DNA from: Cybelea sp963824595
GTDB lineage: Bacteria; Vulcanimicrobiota; Vulcanimicrobiia; Vulcanimicrobiales; Vulcanimicrobiaceae
NCBI GenBank assembly: GCA_963824595.1
Contig: CAWGPY010000002.1
Location: 62,001-126,000, forward strand
Direction of reading: 5' to 3'
Length of the DNA stretch: 64,000 bases
Both the position numbers and the translations under genes were made by a program. Positions 59,224-64,000 of the stretch are shown piece after piece (within the stretch, counting starts at the first letter, position 1; each line of letters begins with the position of its first letter). Under the pieces are notes generated by a model. That model was not told where the DNA came from and searched no databases. It was given only the letters and a program-made list of their open reading frames with translations.

Positions 59224-60918
59224 GTGAGCACCGACGCGCTAACCGTGCCGGCTCCCCCAGCACAGGAATACGTGCGCATCGTTCCGCTCGGGGGGTGCGG
59301 CGAGATCGGCCGCAACATGACGGTCATCGAGACCAACGACGACATGGTCGTCGTCGACTGCGGCTTGATGTTCCCCGACGACGAGATGTACGGCGTGGAC
59401 ATCGTGATCAACGACTTCACCTACGTGCGCGAACGCGCCCACAAGCTGCGGGCGCTGCTCGTGACGCACGGGCACGAAGATCACATCGGCGGCATCCCGT
59501 ACTTCGCCAAGGAGTTCTCGGACGTGCCGATCGTCGGCACGCCCCTGACCATCGCCCTCATAAAAGCGAAGTCGCGCGAGCAGCACCTGGCCGAGGCGTC
59601 GTTCACGCACGTGCAGCCGGGAAGCCGCGTCAGCTACGGCACGATCGAAGCCGAGTTCGTGCACGTCAACCACTCGGTGGCGGGAGCGTGCGCTCTGGCG
59701 ATCCGCACTCCGGTCGGCATGATCTTTCACACCGGAGACTTCAAGTTCGACCAGACGCCGATCGACGGCAGGCCCGCCGACTTCGCGCGCATCGCGCGCA
59801 TCGGCGACGAGGGCGTGCTCTGCATGCTCGCCGACTCCACTAATGCCGAACGTCCCGGCCATACGCTCTCGGAGCGGATCGTCGGCGAGGCGTTCACCTC
59901 GATCTTTTCACACGCCAAGGGACGCATCGTCGTCGCGTCGTTCGCCTCGAACGTGCCGCGCATCCAGCAGACGATCGACCACGCGGTGCGTTTCAACCGC
60001 AAGATCGCCTTCCTCGGCCGGTCCATGCGCAACGTCGTCCACTTCGCGGGCGAGTTGGGTCATCTGCGTATCCCGCCCGGCGTCCAAGTGCGGATCGAGG
60101 ATGTCGACAACTACGCTCCCGAGCAGATCGTCGTGATGACCACGGGCTCGCAGGGCGAGCCGATGAGCGGCCTCGCGCGCATGTCGGTGCGCGATCACAA
60201 GAGTTTCGCGATCGTGCCCGGCGACACGGTGGTCATCAGCGCGACCCCGATTCCGGGCAACGAGAAGAGCGTCCACAAGACGATCAACAACCTGTGCAAG
60301 CTCGGGGCGACCGTCATCCACGGAACCGACGGGCGCTCGCACGTCTCGGGCCACGCGTCGCAAGAGGAGCTCTTGCTGATGCTCAACCTCGTGCGTCCGG
60401 AGTTTCTCGTGCCGGTGCACGGGGAGTATCGCATGCTCGACGCGCACAAAAAGCTGGCCGTGCGCACGGGCGTCGAGGCCGACAACGTGTTCCTGGCCGA
60501 CAATGGCGACGTGTTCGAGTTTACGCACGAATACGCCGACAAAATTGGGAAGACGTACGGCGGCAACGTGTTCGTCGACGGGTCGGGCATCGGCGACGTG
60601 GGCGAGGCCGTGCTGCGCGACCGCAAGGCCTTGTCGAACGACGGCATCATGATGGTCGTCGTGGCCATTGACAGCGAGGAGGCACGCGTCATCGCCGGCC
60701 CCGACATCATCTCGCGCGGCGTGTTTTACCTGCCCGAGGCCGACGGAGTGCTCGACGAGCTGCGCGGGGAGCTGCGTTCGGCCATCGAGGGCATCTCGGT
60801 GGACGCCATGCGCGACGTGAATAGCGTGAAGGAACACATCCGCAGCGCGCTGGCCGGCGCGGTGCACGCACGCACCCGGCGCCGCCCGGTCGTCATCCCC
60901 GTCGTGATGGAAGTCTGA
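59224..60918 (+). CDS. rnj: Ribonuclease J
   Basis: A 564-residue metallo-beta-lactamase RNase with 5'-3' exo- and endonuclease activity in mRNA decay. The zinc motif THGHEDHIGG is clear, with later ligands in HVNHSVAGACALA and FHTGDFKFD, the beta-CASP block and the HVSGHASQEEL motif. GTG at 59224, with AAAGGA 6 bases before. Its 3' end overlaps the next gene by 26 bases, tail to tail. Confidence 0.96.
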   Translation: MSTDALTVPAPPAQEYVRIVPLGGCGEIGRNMTVIETNDDMVVVDCGLMFPDDEMYGVDIVINDFTYVRERAHKLRALLVTHGHEDHIGGIPYFAKEFSDVPIVGTPLTIALIKAKSREQHLAEASFTHVQPGSRVSYGTIEAEFVHVNHSVAGACALAIRTPVGMIFHTGDFKFDQTPIDGRPADFARIARIGDEGVLCMLADSTNAERPGHTLSERIVGEAFTSIFSHAKGRIVVASFASNVPRIQQTIDHAVRFNRKIAFLGRSMRNVVHFAGELGHLRIPPGVQVRIEDVDNYAPEQIVVMTTGSQGEPMSGLARMSVRDHKSFAIVPGDTVVISATPIPGNEKSVHKTINNLCKLGATVIHGTDGRSHVSGHASQEELLLMLNLVRPEFLVPVHGEYRMLDAHKKLAVRTGVEADNVFLADNGDVFEFTHEYADKIGKTYGGNVFVDGSGIGDVGEAVLRDRKALSNDGIMMVVVAIDSEEARVIAGPDIISRGVFYLPEADGVLDELRGELRSAIEGISVDAMRDVNSVKEHIRSALAGAVHARTRRRPVVIPVVMEV

Positions 60919-61969
60919 ACGAAGCGAGGCCGGCGATGACCGCGTCGGTGAACTCCGTCGTCGTCGCGTGGCCGCCGAGATCGGCGGTTGCGACGCCCGC
61001 GCCGACCGCCGCGACGGCGGCGTCGTAGATCGCGCGCGAGGCAGCGGGCGCGCGCGGCTCGTCGAGGTACGAGAGCGCGGCCGCGGCGGCCAAGATCATC
61101 GCCAGCGGATTGGCCACGTTCTTGCGATGCAGGCGCGGCGCGGTGCCGTGGGGCGCCTCCGCCATGACGGCCGTCGGCTGCAGGTCGTCGCCGAAGGCCA
61201 GCACCACCGACTCTGCGCCGGCGATGGATCCGAACAGCTGCATGACGAGGTCGGAGAGGCAGTCGCCGTCGCGATTGAGCGCCGGAATGACGAGCGGCGA
61301 GTCGCCGGCCATGGAGAGCAGCATCGCGTAGGTGGCGTCGATCAGCTGGGGATCGTAGGCGACGCCGGGGTGGCGGCGCGCCGCGGCATCCATCTCTTCC
61401 TTGAGCATGCCTTCGTACACGGGGCTGACGGTGTACTTCGGGCCGCCGAAAACGGTCGCGCCAAGCTTCTCGGCGTGGACGAACGCGTACTCCGCGACGT
61501 AGCGGCACACTCGCCGCTCGATCCGCTCGGTGCGAAACGCCACCTCGCCGGCTCCGTCGCCCTCGCGCCACTCCCGCGCGCCGTACGCGTCGCCGACCGC
61601 CATGCGCACCACGGAGATCGGCGCGTGAATGCCGCCGACGGGCATCACGCGCGGCAGCTTGCGTCCCGTGCGAACGATCACGCTCGCCCCGATCGCCTCG
61701 CGCAAGATGCGGTTGGGCGAGCCTACGTCGTCGCGTTCCTCGGGCGTGATGGTCGCGGCCTTGATGCCGACGCGGTGGCGTTCGATCGCTGCGGCCGCGT
61801 CGAGCACGACCCGGTTATCTGTGGCGCGCCGGTTGCCCAGCGACAGATCGTAGCGCTCGTACGCCGGCGCGATGCCGAGGGCGGGCGCGTCGAGCACGCG
61901 CAGCGCTTCGAGCAACAACTCTTGTCCGGTCTGATCGCCCTCGAGGACGACGAGCGTGGGCGTCGGCAA
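60893..61969 (-). CDS. Isocitrate/isopropylmalate dehydrogenase family protein
   Basis: A 358-residue beta-decarboxylating dehydrogenase. Family blocks are LEGDQTGQELLLEAL at the start, TVFGGPKYTVSPVYEG (substrate region), LNRDGDCLSDLVMQL and EAPHGTAPRLHRKNVANP. It could be NAD-isocitrate, 3-isopropylmalate or tartrate/homoisocitrate dehydrogenase; specificity is not decided. TTG start at 61969. It overlaps rnj at the 3' end. Confidence 0.87.
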   Translation of the reverse strand: MPTPTLVVLEGDQTGQELLLEALRVLDAPALGIAPAYERYDLSLGNRRATDNRVVLDAAAAIERHRVGIKAATITPEERDDVGSPNRILREAIGASVIVRTGRKLPRVMPVGGIHAPISVVRMAVGDAYGAREWREGDGAGEVAFRTERIERRVCRYVAEYAFVHAEKLGATVFGGPKYTVSPVYEGMLKEEMDAAARRHPGVAYDPQLIDATYAMLLSMAGDSPLVIPALNRDGDCLSDLVMQLFGSIAGAESVVLAFGDDLQPTAVMAEAPHGTAPRLHRKNVANPLAMILAAAAALSYLDEPRAPAASRAIYDAAVAAVGAGVATADLGGHATTTEFTDAVIAGLASFRLPSRRG

Positions 61970-62006
61970 AATGAACTCCCGCTATGACGAAGAAGAAAGA
62001 CCATCC

Positions 62007-64000
62007 ATGGCACGCACGCGACGACGGTCGTATGCGAGGACTCGGCTCAACCTCGAGATCGTCGGAATCGCCGCGGTCGCGCTCGCCGTCCTTTGCGGCG
62101 TTGCTCTAGCGCTTCCGCACAGCTCCGGCGCCATCGGCGGCTGGATTGCCGCAGAGCTTCGCCGACTCTTTGGAGGTGCGGCGCCGCTATTCCCGGTGCT
62201 CGGCGTGCTGATCGGCGCGATCGTGTTTCTCGAAATCAACGTGCCGCGCATGATCGCCGGGCTGGGAAGCAGCGCGCTCGCGTACTTCTTGATCGTCACC
62301 GCGATGTTCGGCGCGGGCGGCCCGAAGCGCGGCGGCCTCGTGGGCGCGAATATCTTCTGGGCGCTCCACGCGCTGGTCGGCACCATCGGCGCCTGGATCG
62401 TGCTGTCGGCGGGGCTGCTCTCGCTCACGCTGTGGCTCACCAACGCGAGCATGAAGCAGGTCATCGGACGCCTCATCGTGTTCTTCGGCGGCCTGCGTCC
62501 GCCGCCGATGCCGAAGCTGCCCAAGCTCAACGTGGAGCTTCCCCGCGGCCACGAGTCGCTGCGCGAGGCGTTTGCGCTGCCGATGGCGCCGGCCGCGAGC
62601 GCCGCCGCGCTCGACCCGCCGGCGGCCGCGCCGTTCAACGCGCCCGTCGCGGTCGGGGAGCTTGCGCGGGAGCCCGACGAGGTTGACGAGGAACTGATCC
62701 CGCACGCGAAGCCGCCCCGGCCGGTCGTTTCGAAGATGCCGGCGCCGCTCGTCGAGGCGCCCGCGAGCGGGGCGGTCACCTACCGGCTGCCGGACCTCGC
62801 GCTCTTCGACAAGCCGCAAGGTCAGGCGATCGACGATTCGAACCGCGCGCACGTCCTGGAAGACACGCTCGCGAGCTTCGGCGTCGGCGCGAAGGTGACG
62901 CACATCGAACGCGGGCCTTCGATCACGCGCTACGAGCTCAAGCCCGAACGCGGCGTGAAGATCTCGCGCATCGCGTCGCTGGCCGACGACCTGGCGCTCG
63001 CGCTCGCCGCCACCAGCGTGCGCATCGAGGCGCCGATCCCCGGCAAGTCGGCGGTCGGCATCGAGATTCCGAACAAGACGGTCTCGGTGGTGGCGATCCG
63101 CGAGATCCTCGACGCGCTGCCGAACCGCGGCCAGGTGCCGCCGCTCTGGATGGCGCTGGGCAAGGACATCACCGGCCGCCCCGTCTTCGGCGACCTCTGC
63201 ACGATGCCGCACCTGCTCGTCGCCGGCGCGACGGGCGCGGGCAAGTCGGTGTGCCTCAACTGCATCATCGCGTCGCTGCTGGTGTGCGCGACGCCCGACC
63301 AGATGCAGATGCTCATGATCGATCCGAAGCGGGTCGAGCTCAGCGTCTTCAACGGAATTCCGCATCTCATCAAGGACGTGATCGCCGATCCCCGCCTGGC
63401 CGCGGGCGCCCTGTTCGAAATGACCAAGGAGATGGAAGCGCGCTACGAACGGTTCGCCAAAGCGGGCGTCCGCAAGATCGAGGAGTACAACACGAAGTAT
63501 CCCGACGAGCGGCTGCCCTACGTCGTGGTCGTGATTGACGAGCTCGCGGACCTGATGCTGATCGCGCCCGCGAAGGTCGAGGCGACGATCATGCGGCTGG
63601 CGCAGCTCGGCCGCGCGGCGGGCATCCACCTGCTGGTCGCGACGCAGCGGCCGTCGGTTGACGTCATCACCGGGCTCATCAAGGCGAACGTGCCGTCGCG
63701 CATCGCCTTCGCGGTGAGCTCGCAGACGGATTCGCGCGTGATCCTCGACATGAACGGCGCGGAGCGGCTGCTGGGCCGCGGCGACATGCTCTACCTGCCG
63801 ATCGACGCACCGAAGCCGATCCGCGCGCAGGGCGCGCTGATCACGAACAACGAGGTCGCCCGGCTCGTCGAGTTCTGGGCGCAGCAGTCGCGGCCCGACA
63901 ACCTGCTCGACGTCGAGGTGGTGCCGGTCGGCGACGAGGAGCCGCGGCGCGACGCCGATCCGCTGTGTTACGAAGCCGCCAAGTTCATCATCGAATCGAA
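62007..64000 (+). CDS. ftsK: DNA translocase FtsK/SpoIIIE, 5' part (runs off the window)
   Basis: An open frame of 664 codons to the window end. The N-terminus has a basic start and about four transmembrane helices (LEIVGIAAVALAVLCGVALAL and others); a linker rich in Pro/Ala follows; then the motor domain begins with the DTLASFGVGAKVTHIERGPS alpha domain. Walker A is GATGAGKSV, Walker B VVVVIDELADLM. It pumps DNA through the division septum. ATG at 62007 is chosen by frame and by the membrane start; ATG 61984 opens only a short out-of-frame reading. C-terminal gamma domain lies outside. Confidence 0.95.
   Translation, partial: MARTRRRSYARTRLNLEIVGIAAVALAVLCGVALALPHSSGAIGGWIAAELRRLFGGAAPLFPVLGVLIGAIVFLEINVPRMIAGLGSSALAYFLIVTAMFGAGGPKRGGLVGANIFWALHALVGTIGAWIVLSAGLLSLTLWLTNASMKQVIGRLIVFFGGLRPPPMPKLPKLNVELPRGHESLREAFALPMAPAASAAALDPPAAAPFNAPVAVGELAREPDEVDEELIPHAKPPRPVVSKMPAPLVEAPASGAVTYRLPDLALFDKPQGQAIDDSNRAHVLEDTLASFGVGAKVTHIERGPSITRYELKPERGVKISRIASLADDLALALAATSVRIEAPIPGKSAVGIEIPNKTVSVVAIREILDALPNRGQVPPLWMALGKDITGRPVFGDLCTMPHLLVAGATGAGKSVCLNCIIASLLVCATPDQMQMLMIDPKRVELSVFNGIPHLIKDVIADPRLAAGALFEMTKEMEARYERFAKAGVRKIEEYNTKYPDERLPYVVVVIDELADLMLIAPAKVEATIMRLAQLGRAAGIHLLVATQRPSVDVITGLIKANVPSRIAFAVSSQTDSRVILDMNGAERLLGRGDMLYLPIDAPKPIRAQGALITNNEVARLVEFWAQQSRPDNLLDVEVVPVGDEEPRRDADPLCYEAAKFIIES

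Noticed and set aside
61984..62110. Short frame starting at ATG 61984
   Set aside because: It stops after about 40 codons; the FtsK membrane segment and motor are in the frame of ATG 62007.
1..64000. tRNA, rRNA, CRISPR arrays and insertion sequences
   Set aside because: No T-loop GGTTCRANNCC with acceptor stem, no spaced identical repeats and no transposase or integrase frame were seen by eye; a covariance-model scan would be needed to exclude small RNAs.

Overview
The window is 64 kb of GC-rich, gene-dense chromosome from a free-living, Gram-negative-type (diderm) bacterium. An RND pump, a candidate outer-membrane barrel and several lipobox lipoproteins point to an outer membrane. Split glycine dehydrogenase (gcvPA/gcvPB), PdxS/PdxT, ScpA/ScpB, RNase J, a Ycf45/SpoIIIAA-type R3H ATPase and a DUF151 nuclease are together unlike Proteobacteria. 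They fit a deep lineage such as Candidatus Eremiobacterota (WPS-2). That placement is an inference from gene content, not a phylogeny. No rRNA, tRNA, CRISPR, prophage, transposase or plasmid gene was seen.

Layout. 1-6.4 kb (+): end of gcvPA, gcvPB, a Nudix hydrolase, scpA-scpB-nfo with overlapping ends, then a CGNR regulator and dinB. A 45-codon gene with a perfect sigma70 promoter lies on the minus strand between nfo and the CGNR gene. 6.5-8 kb (+): two exported proteins. 8-12.3 kb (-): nuclease, UvrD-like helicase and GNAT operon. 12.4-19.4 kb: ubiX, MobA-like transferase, ispE, a large (alpha/alpha)6 glycosidase, pdxS and pdxT. 19.4-24.5 kb: HNH nuclease and several exported or unknown proteins. 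24.6-29.4 kb (+): PLP decarboxylase, R3H ATPase, tmk and holB. 29.3-31.4 kb (-): membrane protein, mtnP and DUF151 nuclease. 31.5-33.9 kb (+): ychF and glutamate dehydrogenase. 33.9-45.3 kb (-): one long run, lpd-lipB-lipA then an RND pump, barrel-like protein, GDSL lipoprotein and FUSC protein. 45.3-48.4 kb (+): MocR regulator, mutY and nth. 48.5-51.4 kb: acyl-CoA dehydrogenase divergent from a 3-oxoacid CoA-transferase pair. 51.4-59.1 kb (-): ABC exporter, VOC protein, dnaJ, grpE, dnaK, HtrA protease and a small secreted protein. 59.2-64 kb: rnj, an isocitrate-dehydrogenase-family gene and the start of ftsK.

How the genes work together. Gcv, Lpd, LipA and LipB connect glycine cleavage with lipoylation. 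PdxS/T makes the PLP used by GcvP, the decarboxylase and the MocR protein. DNA maintenance is strongly represented (nfo, dinB, mutY, nth, the nuclease-helicase pair, holB, tmk, scpAB, ftsK). Stop/start overlaps of the type ATGA, GTGA, TTGA and apparently CTGA recur, so translational coupling looks common.

Most notable points. The 45-codon gene has a consensus promoter with an operator-like dyad. A dispersed REP-like hairpin family has copies that reach into the lipA and dnaJ coding sequences. LipB lacks its catalytic lysine. DnaJ has only half of the usual zinc-finger repeats. Several genes lack a standard start codon at the expected place, and several starts look leaderless. A compact nuclease-helicase-acetyltransferase operon may be an unusual recombination module. 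Intergenic gaps are all under 300 bases; the longest, 57150-57440, is described under the dnaK and repeat entries.
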